DNA from: JANJUO01 sp942492935
GTDB lineage: Bacteria > Bacteroidota > Ignavibacteria > Kapaibacteriales > UBA2268
Assembly: GCA_942492935.1 (NCBI GenBank)
Contig: OW818654.1
Location: 806,001 to 870,000, forward strand
Direction of reading: 5' to 3'
Length of the DNA stretch: 64,000 nt
Shown: piece by piece, positions 27,704 to 37,690 of the stretch
How the letters are laid out: the number at the start of each line of letters is the position of its first letter
How positions within the stretch are numbered: the stretch's first letter is position 1
Position numbers and translations under genes: made by a program
The notes under the pieces: generated by a model
What the model was told of the DNA's origin: nothing
Seen by the model: the letters and a program-made list of their open reading frames with translations, nothing else
Database searches by the model: none

Positions 27704-28702
27704 TCATTTTCCACGCATTTTGTCAATTTTAATTTTTAATTTTTGAATTGAAAAACTTTTTATTTTTTTCAAATTATGATTTAATTTATAATTTGTTCTT
27801 AATGCTTTTATCCTCAGACTATGAACAGGTTCTTCAAAATAATAATCTGGTAATTCTTGAGCTATTGGAGTGATTTCTGAATCAATAATTTCTTTCAATC
27901 CTTTCTTGATATTACTTTTATCCACGTATTGATTTACAACATTATTTTCAAAAAAAGGTTCGTTTAGCATCTGTATAAATAAATCATCATTTTTATCAAT
28001 TTCAATTATTTTTTCAATAAGAGCTTCATCACTTTCAAAACTATGATAATTCAAAAAACTTTTCTGATTGAAATCTCTGTCCACCAGAGGATTACCCCAA
28101 TAAATAGGAATACTATGAACTAACATTGGCTCCATAATTTTTTCGGTAGTATAACCAGGAAAAGATTCATTTTCAAAAGCAATTGTAAATTTGTATTGTC
28201 TAACAAATTCAATTTTATCTTTTACTCTTTCCGCCATATTTCTATATAATCTACCTGCGGAATCAACTTTTTTATATTTATTCAACTTTTTGAAAAATTC
28301 ATTTCTTTTTTTACAACTTGGATTCGAATAAATAAAATTGCAAAATCTTGTCTTTTCTTTTAATAGTTGATTAATAGGTGGTTTTGGCAGGGTTAATTGT
28401 TCAACGTCGGCAAACAAAGCATAAAGTGGCAAACGGAAATTTCTTTTATCATCTGAATAATCGAATGAGAAAGCCCTATCACACTGGTTAAAGTTAGGTC
28501 TTACATTTTCACCAGTAAAAAATATTCTTTTGCATCTAAATTTATTAAAATCAGTACCAAACACAGAAAAGAATATCAAATCAGGATTTAAATCTGTTAT
28601 TTCAACTTCATAGTCATCTTTTAATAAATCGAGGAAATAATTATCCTCGATTTTAAAAACGGGCCAAAAATCAGTAAAAAATATTTTTATTTTTTGTTTC
28701 AT
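27704..28702 (-). CDS. Glycosyltransferase family 10 (alpha-1,3/4-fucosyltransferase-like)
   Basis: 332-aa cytoplasmic GT10 enzyme. The diagnostic donor-binding block is YKFTIAFENESFPGYTTEKI followed by MEPMLVHSIPIYWGNP; FTGENVRPNF and AFSFDYSDD near the N-terminal third also match the family. The C-terminus is basic and could touch the membrane. Family members transfer L-fucose from GDP-L-fucose. The ATG overlaps the stop of the upstream GDP-mannose 3,5-epimerase gene by one base (TAATG), so the two proteins are made together. This suggests the donor may be GDP-L-galactose, a hydroxylated analogue of GDP-L-fucose (inference). Confidence 0.88.
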   Translation of the reverse strand: MKQKIKIFFTDFWPVFKIEDNYFLDLLKDDYEVEITDLNPDLIFFSVFGTDFNKFRCKRIFFTGENVRPNFNQCDRAFSFDYSDDKRNFRLPLYALFADVEQLTLPKPPINQLLKEKTRFCNFIYSNPSCKKRNEFFKKLNKYKKVDSAGRLYRNMAERVKDKIEFVRQYKFTIAFENESFPGYTTEKIMEPMLVHSIPIYWGNPLVDRDFNQKSFLNYHSFESDEALIEKIIEIDKNDDLFIQMLNEPFFENNVVNQYVDKSNIKKGLKEIIDSEITPIAQELPDYYFEEPVHSLRIKALRTNYKLNHNLKKIKSFSIQKLKIKIDKMRGK

Positions 28703-29673
28703 TATTTGAAATTAGTTCTCTTTACTTCTTTGTTTATCCATTCGTAAGTAACTTTTAGTCCTTCTTCTAATGGCTGACTTGGTTTCCAAGAAAGCATTTT
28801 CTGAATCAAATTATTATCTGAATTTCTTCCTCTTACTCCAAGTGGTCCGGGAATATGTTTTAGGGAAACATTTTTATTGGCAATTTTCATAATCATTTCG
28901 GCAAGTTGATTAATTGTTACCATTTCTTCAGAGCCAATATTTACAGGAGCGAAATTATTTGAACGTGTTAAACGAATTGTTCCTTCAAGACATTCATCAA
29001 TATATAAAAACGAACGAGTTTGCAGACCATCGCCCCATATTTCAATTTCTCCACCTTCGGGAGTAGTTGCAATTTTTCTACATAATGCAGCAGGTGCTTT
29101 CTCTTTACCACCAAACCAAGTACCTTCTGGTCCAAAAATATTATGAAATCTGGCAATACGAACTTGCATCCCATAATTTCTCATATATGATAAGTATAGC
29201 CGCTCGCTAAAGAGTTTTTCCCAGCCGTATTCGCTATCTGGTTCCGCTGGATAAGCACTATCTTCAGAACATTTAGGATTGTTTGGGTCAGTTTGGTTAT
29301 ATGCAGGATATATACATGCACTCGAAGAATAAAAAATTCTTTTGCAATTTCTTTTATAAGCAGAATCTAAGACATTTAAATTTATTTGAGCTGAATTGTG
29401 CATAATATCGGCATCATTCTGACCAGTAAAAACATAGCCTGCTCCGCCCATATCTGCAGCAAGTTGATATATTTCATCAAATTTAGTATCAATTACACTT
29501 CTTGTTAATTCTTGTTCCCTTAAATCACCAATAACAAAATCATCAGCAGTTGTTTCAGAAAATTCAGGATATTTCAAATCTACACCACGAACCCAGTAAC
29601 CTTCACTTTTTAATCTTGTAACAAGATGACTGCCAATAAACCCACCGGCTCCCAATACTAAAGCTTTAAGCAT
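28702..29673 (-). CDS. GDP-mannose 3,5-epimerase-like SDR
   Basis: 323-aa extended SDR. NAD-binding GAGGFIGSHL, YQLAADMGGAGYV, SSSACIYPAY, the catalytic Y-G-W-E-K (YxxxK), RFHNIFGPEGTWFGG, KEKAPAALCRK, GDGLQTRSFLYIDEC and GPLGVRGRNSDNNLI all match plant-type GME closely. GME turns GDP-D-mannose into GDP-L-galactose (and L-gulose). The gene is directly coupled to a GT10 transferase. The ATG at 29673 has ggaaaaa seven bases upstream; a second ATG at 29685 is possible. No GDP-mannose synthesis genes are in the window. GME is best known from plants, so its use here for a surface glycan is worth attention. Confidence 0.9.
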   Translation of the reverse strand: MLKALVLGAGGFIGSHLVTRLKSEGYWVRGVDLKYPEFSETTADDFVIGDLREQELTRSVIDTKFDEIYQLAADMGGAGYVFTGQNDADIMHNSAQINLNVLDSAYKRNCKRIFYSSSACIYPAYNQTDPNNPKCSEDSAYPAEPDSEYGWEKLFSERLYLSYMRNYGMQVRIARFHNIFGPEGTWFGGKEKAPAALCRKIATTPEGGEIEIWGDGLQTRSFLYIDECLEGTIRLTRSNNFAPVNIGSEEMVTINQLAEMIMKIANKNVSLKHIPGPLGVRGRNSDNNLIQKMLSWKPSQPLEEGLKVTYEWINKEVKRTNFK

Positions 29674-29862
29674 TAATTTTTCCATTTAACAAAAAAACAA
29701 AGTACAAATATAAGTAAAATCAAGTTTTGAATAATTATAAAAGTTGAAATAATAAATTTATTGAATTATTAGAATTGATTTCTTTTATTAATTAATAACT
29801 TACCGTTTTAATTTTCAAGAAGTTTACAATGTCCAATCATCTCTTCAATTCTAATGTGAAAA

Positions 29863-31254
29863 CTACAAACCAGCTATAACATCTTCCATTTTCATTCCTC
29901 TTGAACCTTTTACAAGAATAATATCATCAACATTTGAATTAGAATTCAAATATTTGATAATTTCATTTTTATCAGAGAAGAAGATTACTTTTTCTTTAAA
30001 GTCTGATAATTTCAAATATGCTTTCTCAAATTCAATTCCTGTGATAACAACAAAGTCAGCTGATGCAATTGCTTCATTTAATATTGAAATATGCTCAGAT
30101 TCCGCTGCATCTCCAAGTTCTCGCATATCGCCTAAAACCGCAAATTTTACATTATTAGAATCCATTAATTTTAATGAAGAAAGTGCAACCATCATTGAAG
30201 ATGGATTTGCATTATAACAATCATTTATTATAATTCTTCCATTTCTATTTTCAATTGACATCCTTGCATAACCATTTCCAGTAAGTGGTTTGAATGATTC
30301 CAGCACATTTTTTAATTTTTCATCTTCAATTTCAAAATATAAAGCAACCGATGTAGCGGCAATCGCATTTAAAGCTGAAGCATATCCATAAGTATTCATA
30401 TTTACTGTAAAATTCCCTTTTGAATGTGTAAATTCAATTTCAGGATTTTGCAAATTGTTGAGGGTAATTTTTGCTTTTAATTCTGACTCAGAATCAGTAC
30501 CAAACCTTATATATTTGTCCAGAATCATAATGTATCTTTTCAATCTTTCATCATCATTATTAATGAATGCTAACCCTCTACCACGAATTTTTGCAAAAAT
30601 TGAGGTTTCTTCAAGTTCAACCCCATCAATATCGATTAATTCTTCGAGATGTTCCTTGCCAATATTTGTGATTAATGCAAATTCAGGCATAGTAATTTCA
30701 GATAAAATAGAAATTTCCCCCGGGGTATTTGTACCTAATTCTAAAACTGCAATCTCATAACTATCATTCAATTGAAAAAGCATTAAAGGAACACCGATTC
30801 TATTATTGAAATTTTGGTATGTTTTTAAAACATTAAATTTTTCTGACAATAAAGCTGCAATCATTTCTTTAGTTGTTGTTTTGCCATTTGACCCGCAAAC
30901 AGCAATAATTGGAATATTAAATTTCAGTCTATAAAACTTCGCGAGTGAGCCAAGAGCATCAAGTGTATCATTTACAAGTATGTAAGCTTTATTTTTTTGC
31001 AAATCATCAAGTTCATCATAAAAAGACCTCTCAATTACACAACATGAGGCACCATTATTAAATGCATCTTCTATTTTGCTATGTCCATCAATTTTTTCAC
31101 CCTTTAAAGCTACAAAAATGTTTCCATTTTCAATAATTCTGGTATCAATTGACACTCCAGTAGATTCGTATTCTGCTGGAAAATTTATAATATTCTTTTT
31201 TTCAAAAATTACTTCAAGTTCATTAAAACTAAATTTTGCATTATTTTTTAACAT
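29863..31254 (-). CDS. murF: UDP-N-acetylmuramoyl-tripeptide--D-alanyl-D-alanine ligase
   Basis: 463-aa Mur ligase that adds D-Ala-D-Ala to the UDP-MurNAc-tripeptide. The ATP loop is CGSNGKTTTKE (around 120-130), with the N-terminal substrate domain STGVSIDTRIIENGNIFVAL before it. YQNFNNRIGVPLML, ELGTNTPGEISIL and ITNIGKEHLE in the centre, and INDCYNANPSSMMVAL and AVLGDMRELGDAAESEH in the C-terminal domain, are MurF-specific. The ATG at 31254 is preferred; the 16-residue longer reading has no ribosome binding site. Other mur genes are absent. It stands alone, divergent from the next gene. Confidence 0.95.
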   Translation of the reverse strand: MLKNNAKFSFNELEVIFEKKNIINFPAEYESTGVSIDTRIIENGNIFVALKGEKIDGHSKIEDAFNNGASCCVIERSFYDELDDLQKNKAYILVNDTLDALGSLAKFYRLKFNIPIIAVCGSNGKTTTKEMIAALLSEKFNVLKTYQNFNNRIGVPLMLFQLNDSYEIAVLELGTNTPGEISILSEITMPEFALITNIGKEHLEELIDIDGVELEETSIFAKIRGRGLAFINNDDERLKRYIMILDKYIRFGTDSESELKAKITLNNLQNPEIEFTHSKGNFTVNMNTYGYASALNAIAATSVALYFEIEDEKLKNVLESFKPLTGNGYARMSIENRNGRIIINDCYNANPSSMMVALSSLKLMDSNNVKFAVLGDMRELGDAAESEHISILNEAIASADFVVITGIEFEKAYLKLSDFKEKVIFFSDKNEIIKYLNSNSNVDDIILVKGSRGMKMEDVIAGL

Positions 31255-31378
31255 AAATCCGTTCAATTTGATTAATAAAAAAAATTTGACGTTCAAAATC
31301 ACTATTATTTTAATATTGTTTTGTAATTTTGCATTTTTAAAATTGTTTCAATATTAATTTGATAATAAAGAGAAATTC

Positions 31379-31909
31379 ATGGATAAGAAAATAATAAGAA
31401 TAATCGCAACATTTGCAATTTGTGGATTTATAATTTGGTTTGGTGGTTCAATATTACGTTCTGCAATAGCTTATGATTTATTTGTTCCAACGCAAGATTT
31501 TCAACTGAAAGAATCATATAATGATGATTTAAAAATGCATAGTGTTTACTTATTCTCTACCCTTGCCTTATATACTAATGTTAGTTATGGCATCTCATTT
31601 TTCGCAATTATAATATTAACATTTTTATTGAGAAACCAATTCAGAAGTAAGGGCTGGCTTTTTATGTCGATAATTTTATTTTTACTGGCATCTCCTGTTG
31701 AAATTTATAAAATTTATTTGGACTATAAATTAAGTTGGGCTGTTTATTATGATAATGTCAGAGATTTCTACAATCCAGTAATAATTGAATATTTTATTAA
31801 TAGATTTAAAAATATTGTTTTGAATACTTTTTCTTCCCTTTCATTTTTAGCAAATTTCACAATAATAATTTATTTGATTTGGAAACCATTGGATAGTAAG
31901 AATTTATAA
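31379..31909 (+). CDS. Small four-helix membrane protein, function unknown
   Basis: 176 aa. There are hydrophobic segments near residues 8-28, 58-82, 92-106 and 150-168, with a short soluble loop after the first. I do not recognise the family. A purine-rich site (AGAG) lies six bases before the ATG. It is followed after 14 bases by a small soluble protein gene, probably in the same transcript. Divergent from murF. Confidence 0.7.
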   Translation: MDKKIIRIIATFAICGFIIWFGGSILRSAIAYDLFVPTQDFQLKESYNDDLKMHSVYLFSTLALYTNVSYGISFFAIIILTFLLRNQFRSKGWLFMSIILFLLASPVEIYKIYLDYKLSWAVYYDNVRDFYNPVIIEYFINRFKNIVLNTFSSLSFLANFTIIIYLIWKPLDSKNL

Positions 31910-31923
31910 TCTTAGGATAGATT

Positions 31924-32184
31924 ATGCCAACAAGAATATTAAAGGAACTATATGATTTATTGAAAACTCAATATATTGATATCAGATATGTTTCTGATGA
32001 TTCACCGTGTGGATTTTGTATTCTCAATAACAATAAAACAGTTATAATTAATAGAAATTTACCTGAAAATACCAAAATAGCAGAGTTGGTAAAAATTATC
32101 AAAGAAAATGAACTTGACAAAATTTATATCAAGCCGTATATAAGAGATTTACTGGAAGATATAGACATAATTGAGACAAAATAA
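31924..32184 (+). CDS. Small conserved-looking soluble protein, function unknown
   Basis: 86 aa, mixed alpha/beta by appearance, with two cysteines in PCGFCIL. It starts MPTRILKELYDLLKTQYIDI and ends with an acidic helix (YIRDLLEDIDIIETK). An AGGATAG site precedes the ATG. It is probably cotranscribed with the membrane protein 14 bases upstream. No family was recognised; the CxxC could bind metal or be structural. Confidence 0.65.
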   Translation: MPTRILKELYDLLKTQYIDIRYVSDDSPCGFCILNNNKTVIINRNLPENTKIAELVKIIKENELDKIYIKPYIRDLLEDIDIIETK

Positions 32185-32541
32185 TGATTTTAAATTTATA
32201 AGTTAATCTTCTATTTTACTAAAAACTTTGCAAAGTCAAGTAAAATTAATAAATCCCATAATTTACAAGCAAACTATTAACATAATTTTAACAATTAAAA
32301 AATAACTAATCAAATCATACAGTTTTTGATTATGTATAATTTATTGTAAAATTTATATGTTGCATTATTCATTTATTAATTTGTAATGGACATAAATATA
32401 ATTATCAAAACAATTTCAATTCTTTAAAACTTAACCTAAGATTTATCTTAAATTAATAGTAAAATTGCAATTTTGTATTTTATGAATTACAATTTCAAAT
32501 TTTTAAAAGTTATTTTTGATATAAATGTTTGGAGAACTAAT
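32185..32541. other. AT-rich non-coding gap before the TonB-receptor gene
   Basis: 357 bases of AT-rich sequence with no open frame I can support, no repeats shared with other loci and no clear hairpin. It should contain the promoter of the receptor gene, but I could not place it with confidence. Confidence 0.5.
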
Positions 32542-35430
32542 ATGGGTTTAAATTTCAGAAAAATATGTACTTTTTTAGCACTGATTCTATTGCCTGTTAT
32601 TAACTTAATAGCACAAGCTGGTACAATTACAGGCAAAATCATTGACGCTGAGTCTGGTGATATATTGAGAAGAGCAACAATTTCTGTTGTTGGTACTAAA
32701 TTTGGTGGTTTTTCTGATGTTAAGGGAGAATTTCGTATAAAAAATATTCCTGCAGGAAACCATTCATTAAAAATCACATTTATTGGTTATGTTACAAAAG
32801 AGATTCAGAATATATCAGTAAGTAACGATAAGCATGTTTCATTAGGTATTATTATTTTAAATGCAGAAAAAACAACTACAGAAGAAATTGTAGTTGAAGC
32901 CATTAGAAGTAATGATAATGCTGCGGCAATTCTCGCACTTAGAAAAAATTCATCTCAAATAAGCGATGGTATTAGTAAAGAAGAAATTGGTAAACTACCA
33001 GATTCTGATGCTGGACAATCATTGAAAAGAGTGTCTGGAATAACATTGGTAGAAAATAAATTCATTTATGTTCGTGGTATCTCTGAAAGATATAGTAATA
33101 CAACTTTGAATGGAACATCACTTGCTTCTACTGAGCCAGATAAAAAGGCATTTTCATTTGATATGTTTCCATCTGAATTTTTGCAAAATGTAAATATTGC
33201 AAAATCATTCACTTCGGATATGCCCGGCAATTTTGCAGGTGGTTTAGTCCAATTAAATACTATTGACTTTCCAGATGGATTCGCTATAAAAGCATCTATT
33301 TCTTCTAATGCAAATACAAATTACACAGGTAAAGAAAATGCTTTTATTACATCTCCTGGTGGAAGTAATGATTGGATGGCAATGGACGATGGAACAAGAG
33401 CTATGCCATCAGCAATGCCAAAGGATAGATTAGCATTTAATGATTTACAAAGACGTGCGAATAATCCTTATGATACAACGGGAGCTGCCACACAATACGA
33501 ACAAATTGGCAAATCATTTAGTTCAAAAAACTGGAAAAGAGATAATTCTACAGTAAGTTTGCTTGGTAATCGTGGACTTGGTCTTACATTTACAAATAAA
33601 TTTAATGTTTCAGAAAATGACCAAATAGGAATTATCGGCTCGTTTAATTACGGTGCTACACATAATATGAATAATCTTGAAAGAAATGCATTTTTGTCAT
33701 CTTTTGATACTTTGTATAAATTTACAGGCGTTCAAACAACACAATCAGTCAATTGGGGTGGTTTATTCAATATTGCTTATAAAATGGGAAATCATTCTTT
33801 CAGCTTTAAAAATGTTTATAATCGTTCAGCTGATAATGATGTCGTTTCACTTGATGGTCAAGATTTAGGGTATCAATATTTTGATTTAAAGAATTTTTCA
33901 ACTCAATATGTAGAAAAAGTAATGTATTCGAGCCAGATTGGTGGTGAACATTCTTTAGGGAATGCATCTTTCTTCAGCAATGCTAATGAATCAATTCTAA
34001 TGGATTGGAGAGCAGGTTATTCTAAATCAATAAGAGATGAACCGGATTATCGTAGAGTAAAATTTTCACGTAATTTAGGAGATTTAGAATATGATCCAAA
34101 TACGCCATTTTCACCAGAATTTGTTCAAACTCAAAATGGTGATGGTACTCGCGTAGGAAGATTTTATTCATATTTAGACGATGAAGCTTATTCAGGTGGT
34201 ATGAATTTAACTATTCCTTTGGGTAGTATTAAATTAAAAGCCGGTGTATTGGCAGAATCAAGAACACGTATCTTTAATGCTCGTTCATTTACAGTTTTGA
34301 AACCTGATAATCTTGATGAATCAATCGATACCATTTTGCATGATTGGCAAAATCCTCAGCGAATTTTTGACGAAGCAAACTTCAAAAATGATGGTGGTTT
34401 TTCAATGGGTGAAGATTCAAAATTAACCGATTCTTATAGTGCAAATGAAGATTTACTTGCTTCTTATATGATGGTTGATGTTCCTTTCACTTTGGCTGAT
34501 ATAGAAATGAGATTTATTGGCGGTGCAAGATACGAAGATAATTTACAAGTTTTAGATAGTTATGACCAAAATCAACAACCATTGAAAGTTGATAATTTAA
34601 CTCAAGACGTACTACCTTCAATAAATTTAATTGTCAAAACTACTAATAGTACAAATTTAAGAATGTCAGCTTCTCAAACTCTAACCAGACCATCATTAAG
34701 AGAATACGCTCCATTTTCATTTTATGATTATTTACAACAAGCTTTAGTACAAGGAAATCCAAACTTAAAACGAGCTTTAATTCAAAACTATGATATTAGA
34801 TATGAATATTTCCCAAATCCAGGCGAAGTAATGTCTATAAGTGTATTTTATAAAAATTTTGAAAATGCAATCGAAGAAACAATTTATCCACAACAATCTG
34901 AATTAACTCGTACTTTTGCAAATTCAGAAAGCGATGCAAAAAATTATGGTATTGAACTTGAATTTAGAAAGAGTTTAGGATTCATATCTTCATTTTTACA
35001 AACTCTTGCAGTAAATGCAAATCTTGCTATAATAAATTCAGAAATTACAGTTTTACAAGGTGGGAAAAATACAGAAGATACAAGACAAATGTGGGGGCAA
35101 TCCCCCTATACATTCAATGTTGGATTGTATTATGTGAATCCTGATTGGGGAACTTCGATTAATCTTGCCTATAATACTTATGGTAAACGTATTATTCAAG
35201 TTGCTCAGCTTGGAAGTTATCCTACTTTGAAAGACCCACATATATATGAAATTGCAAGAGATTTGATTGATTTATCAATTATTCAACCAATTACTGAAAA
35301 ATTAGAATTTAAAATTTCAGTTAAAGATTTACTTAACCAACCACTATTGTGGGAACAAGATGGTAAACGTACTGCTTATAATTTAAGAGGAACGAATATT
35401 TCACTTGGTTTATCAATGACCATAAAATAG
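32542..35430 (+). CDS. TonB-dependent outer-membrane receptor with carboxypeptidase-like N-domain
   Basis: 962 aa. After a signal peptide (LALILLPVINLIAQA) comes a carboxypeptidase-regulatory-like domain (~25-115; GTITGKIIDAESGDILRRAT, FIGYVTKEI), then a plug (~115-260; KRVSGITLVENKFIYVRGIS, NTTLNGTSLASTEPDKKAFS, MPGNFAGGLVQLNT) and a large beta-barrel ending in an aromatic-free SLGLSMTIK. The ATG at 32542 has GGAG seven bases upstream. It imports a substrate across the outer membrane using TonB energy. The next gene, 40 bases downstream, encodes a secreted beta-helix protein; this receptor/secreted-protein pairing recurs in related bacteria and suggests the pair shares a ligand (inference). 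Confidence 0.92.
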   Translation: MGLNFRKICTFLALILLPVINLIAQAGTITGKIIDAESGDILRRATISVVGTKFGGFSDVKGEFRIKNIPAGNHSLKITFIGYVTKEIQNISVSNDKHVSLGIIILNAEKTTTEEIVVEAIRSNDNAAAILALRKNSSQISDGISKEEIGKLPDSDAGQSLKRVSGITLVENKFIYVRGISERYSNTTLNGTSLASTEPDKKAFSFDMFPSEFLQNVNIAKSFTSDMPGNFAGGLVQLNTIDFPDGFAIKASISSNANTNYTGKENAFITSPGGSNDWMAMDDGTRAMPSAMPKDRLAFNDLQRRANNPYDTTGAATQYEQIGKSFSSKNWKRDNSTVSLLGNRGLGLTFTNKFNVSENDQIGIIGSFNYGATHNMNNLERNAFLSSFDTLYKFTGVQTTQSVNWGGLFNIAYKMGNHSFSFKNVYNRSADNDVVSLDGQDLGYQYFDLKNFSTQYVEKVMYSSQIGGEHSLGNASFFSNANESILMDWRAGYSKSIRDEPDYRRVKFSRNLGDLEYDPNTPFSPEFVQTQNGDGTRVGRFYSYLDDEAYSGGMNLTIPLGSIKLKAGVLAESRTRIFNARSFTVLKPDNLDESIDTILHDWQNPQRIFDEANFKNDGGFSMGEDSKLTDSYSANEDLLASYMMVDVPFTLADIEMRFIGGARYEDNLQVLDSYDQNQQPLKVDNLTQDVLPSINLIVKTTNSTNLRMSASQTLTRPSLREYAPFSFYDYLQQALVQGNPNLKRALIQNYDIRYEYFPNPGEVMSISVFYKNFENAIEETIYPQQSELTRTFANSESDAKNYGIELEFRKSLGFISSFLQTLAVNANLAIINSEITVLQGGKNTEDTRQMWGQSPYTFNVGLYYVNPDWGTSINLAYNTYGKRIIQVAQLGSYPTLKDPHIYEIARDLIDLSIIQPITEKLEFKISVKDLLNQPLLWEQDGKRTAYNLRGTNISLGLSMTIK

Positions 35431-35470
35431 AAACTTATACATATTTTTTTTATAAATTAGAGGTCTTCAA

Positions 35471-37507
35471 ATGAAGAAATTACTTCTTGCTATTCTTATG
35501 TCTTTTATGTTCATATCAATTGGATATGCACAGAATCCTACAACTGCAAAGTTGTTGCGTCCAAATGGTGGCGAAAAATTTAGAGCGGGTACATCTGAAG
35601 ATATCCGTTGGGATACAACAGGTACGTTCCGTGCATTATGGAAATTCCAATATGCTACATCTGCAGATGGTCCTTGGACTGATATCAAAGGAATGGAAAA
35701 AGTTTTAGATAGTGCTGCTAATCGTAGAGGCATATTTGCTGGTGGCTTTCGTGTGCCAGCTTTAAAAACTACTACCGCTTATGTTAGAATGGTATTACTT
35801 AATGCCGATGGTACTTTAAATGAAGCTGTTCAAGATAAAAATGATTCACCTTTTGAAATTGAACAACCTGCTGCAACTAAAATTGACTCAGTTTTGAAAA
35901 ATCCAATTACAAGTAGAGTAGAATTATCATCAAGCAAAATCTATGGACTTGATGGTTATGTTTACGTTGATGATGGTGGTATTTTAGCAATTCAACCTGG
36001 TACAATTATCGTAGGTGATACTGTAGGTGAAAACTCAGCAATTTGTGTAAATCGTGGTGGAAAAATCTTTGCACAAGGAACCCCGATAAGACCAATAATA
36101 ATGACATCATCAGCACCTGTTGGTCAAAGACGTGGTGGAGACTGGGGTGGTTTATTAATGTGTGGTAAAGCAGCAACTAATCATCAAGGTGGCGAAGCTG
36201 CTCTTGAAGGTGGAATTGCTGATGCAAACAAAGTACGTGGCTGGTTCGGTGGAAAAGATACTCCAGTTGATAATGATTCAAGTGGAGTTGTTAGCTATGT
36301 ACGTATTGAATTTGCTGGTATTGCTGCAAATCCTAACCAAGAATTAAACTCTTTAACTATGGGCGGTATCGGTCGTAATACTGTTTTAGACCATATTATG
36401 GTAAGTTATGCAAATGATGATGCCTTTGAATGGTTTGGTGGAACAGTAAATGCAAAATATTTAATAGCAGTTGGAACATTAGATGATGATTTTGATGGTG
36501 ATAATGGCTGGAGTGGAAAAGTACAATTTGGATTAGCTCAAAGATTTAAAGACAGAGCAGATGCTTCCACATCAGAAACATTTGAAATGGATAATGATGC
36601 AAACAGTACATATAATAGTCCATTAACAAGACCTGTATTTTCTAATATGACAGCAATTGGACCTTTACAAGATACAAGTTGGACATCAGGTTCCGGTTCA
36701 AATCAATACAATTCAAGATTTGGTGCGGCAATTCAGATTCGTAGAAATGCAAGAACTTCAATTTTTAATTCCGTTATTCTTGGATGGCCTCGTGGATTAG
36801 AGTTATTAACTTCTGCTTCACAAGGTGCAGCAAGTCGCGATTCACTTGTAATAAGAAATACAAGTTTTTATGGAATAAAAGGACAAATGCTACGTTTAGA
36901 TGGTACTACTCCTGCAGTTCCAACTGAATGGTTAGCTAATGCTAATTTGAATAACGTATTAGATGCTTCAACTCCAAATAATTCGAAATTAAATAATCCA
37001 TTTGTTTATAATGATGATAATAATTTTAATCCGGTTCCAAAAGCAGATGCAGAATATTTAAGCAATGCTTCATTTGCTGATGCTGGTGTTATACCAATAA
37101 CTGACTCATTCTTCAAAGTTGTAACTTATAGAGGCGCCTTCTCTTCTGTAATTGCAGAAAGATGGGACTTACCTTGGGCAGAATATGACCCAATGAATAC
37201 TTTGTATGAACCATCATCAGTTGAAAACAGTAAAACTCCATTCGTTGCTACTGATATAAGTATTTCTCCAAATCCATCAACTGATGTTTCTGAAGTTATT
37301 TATAATTTAGTTTCTGATAGTGAAGTTACAATCAGATTGATTGATGCAGTTGGTACTATCAATTCAACTTATGTATCAAACATTCAACAAAATGCAGGAT
37401 ATTATTCATTCTGGTTAACAACAAGAGATTTACCAAATGGTATTTACTTCTTACAAATAATCACAAATAATGGTATAACTACAAATAAAGTTATCGTTAA
37501 TAGATAA
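35471..37507 (+). CDS. Secreted beta-helix protein with T9SS sorting domain, TonB-receptor partner
   Basis: 678 aa. A signal peptide (MKKLLLAILMSFMFISIGYA) is followed by an Ig-like domain (~25-130; LLRPNGGEKFRAGTSEDIRW), a right-handed beta-helix-like region (GRVEL...GGILAIQPGTIIVGD, GTPIRPIIMTSS, RGGDWGGLLMCG, GGIGRNTVLDHIMVSY, NDDAFEWFGGTVNAKYL, DDDFDGDNGWSGKVQF) and a type A T9SS C-terminal domain (~600-678; SISPNPSTDVSEVIYNL, LPNGIYFLQII). The DDAFEWFGG / DDDFDxDxGW blocks are typical of proteins encoded beside TonB receptors. It has AGAGG eight bases before the ATG and a terminator after the stop. Likely surface-exposed ligand-binding partner; substrate unknown. Confidence 0.85.
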   Translation: MKKLLLAILMSFMFISIGYAQNPTTAKLLRPNGGEKFRAGTSEDIRWDTTGTFRALWKFQYATSADGPWTDIKGMEKVLDSAANRRGIFAGGFRVPALKTTTAYVRMVLLNADGTLNEAVQDKNDSPFEIEQPAATKIDSVLKNPITSRVELSSSKIYGLDGYVYVDDGGILAIQPGTIIVGDTVGENSAICVNRGGKIFAQGTPIRPIIMTSSAPVGQRRGGDWGGLLMCGKAATNHQGGEAALEGGIADANKVRGWFGGKDTPVDNDSSGVVSYVRIEFAGIAANPNQELNSLTMGGIGRNTVLDHIMVSYANDDAFEWFGGTVNAKYLIAVGTLDDDFDGDNGWSGKVQFGLAQRFKDRADASTSETFEMDNDANSTYNSPLTRPVFSNMTAIGPLQDTSWTSGSGSNQYNSRFGAAIQIRRNARTSIFNSVILGWPRGLELLTSASQGAASRDSLVIRNTSFYGIKGQMLRLDGTTPAVPTEWLANANLNNVLDASTPNNSKLNNPFVYNDDNNFNPVPKADAEYLSNASFADAGVIPITDSFFKVVTYRGAFSSVIAERWDLPWAEYDPMNTLYEPSSVENSKTPFVATDISISPNPSTDVSEVIYNLVSDSEVTIRLIDAVGTINSTYVSNIQQNAGYYSFWLTTRDLPNGIYFLQIITNNGITTNKVIVNR

Positions 37508-37536
37508 TATCAATTAAAATATTTTTATATTATTAA

Positions 37537-37567
37537 AACCTTCCATAGAAATATAGAAGGTTTTTTT
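37537..37567 (+). terminator. Intrinsic terminator after the receptor/beta-helix operon
   Basis: aaccttc and gaaggtt pair around a short AT-rich loop and are followed by a run of seven T. It lies 30 bases after the stop at 37507. Confidence 0.9.
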
Positions 37568-37612
37568 GTAACAACTCAGTCGCCAGCTGAAAAAATCACG
37601 TGCAAAAAACAG
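37566..37612 (-). repeat. Dispersed repeat core, third copy
   Basis: actcagtcgccagctgaaaa, then aatcacgtgcaaaaaacagctaac. On the minus strand this matches 8362-8406 and 43308-43346 (tagctgtaatttgcacgtga...ggcgactga). It lies ~80 bases outside the IS element's left end. Confidence 0.65.
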
Positions 37613-37690
37613 CTAACTATGTTAAATTTGCAAAGTAGTTAGCAGCAAAAAGCCGAAATCGGAATGGAATTAAATTCCCCTACTCAGTCT

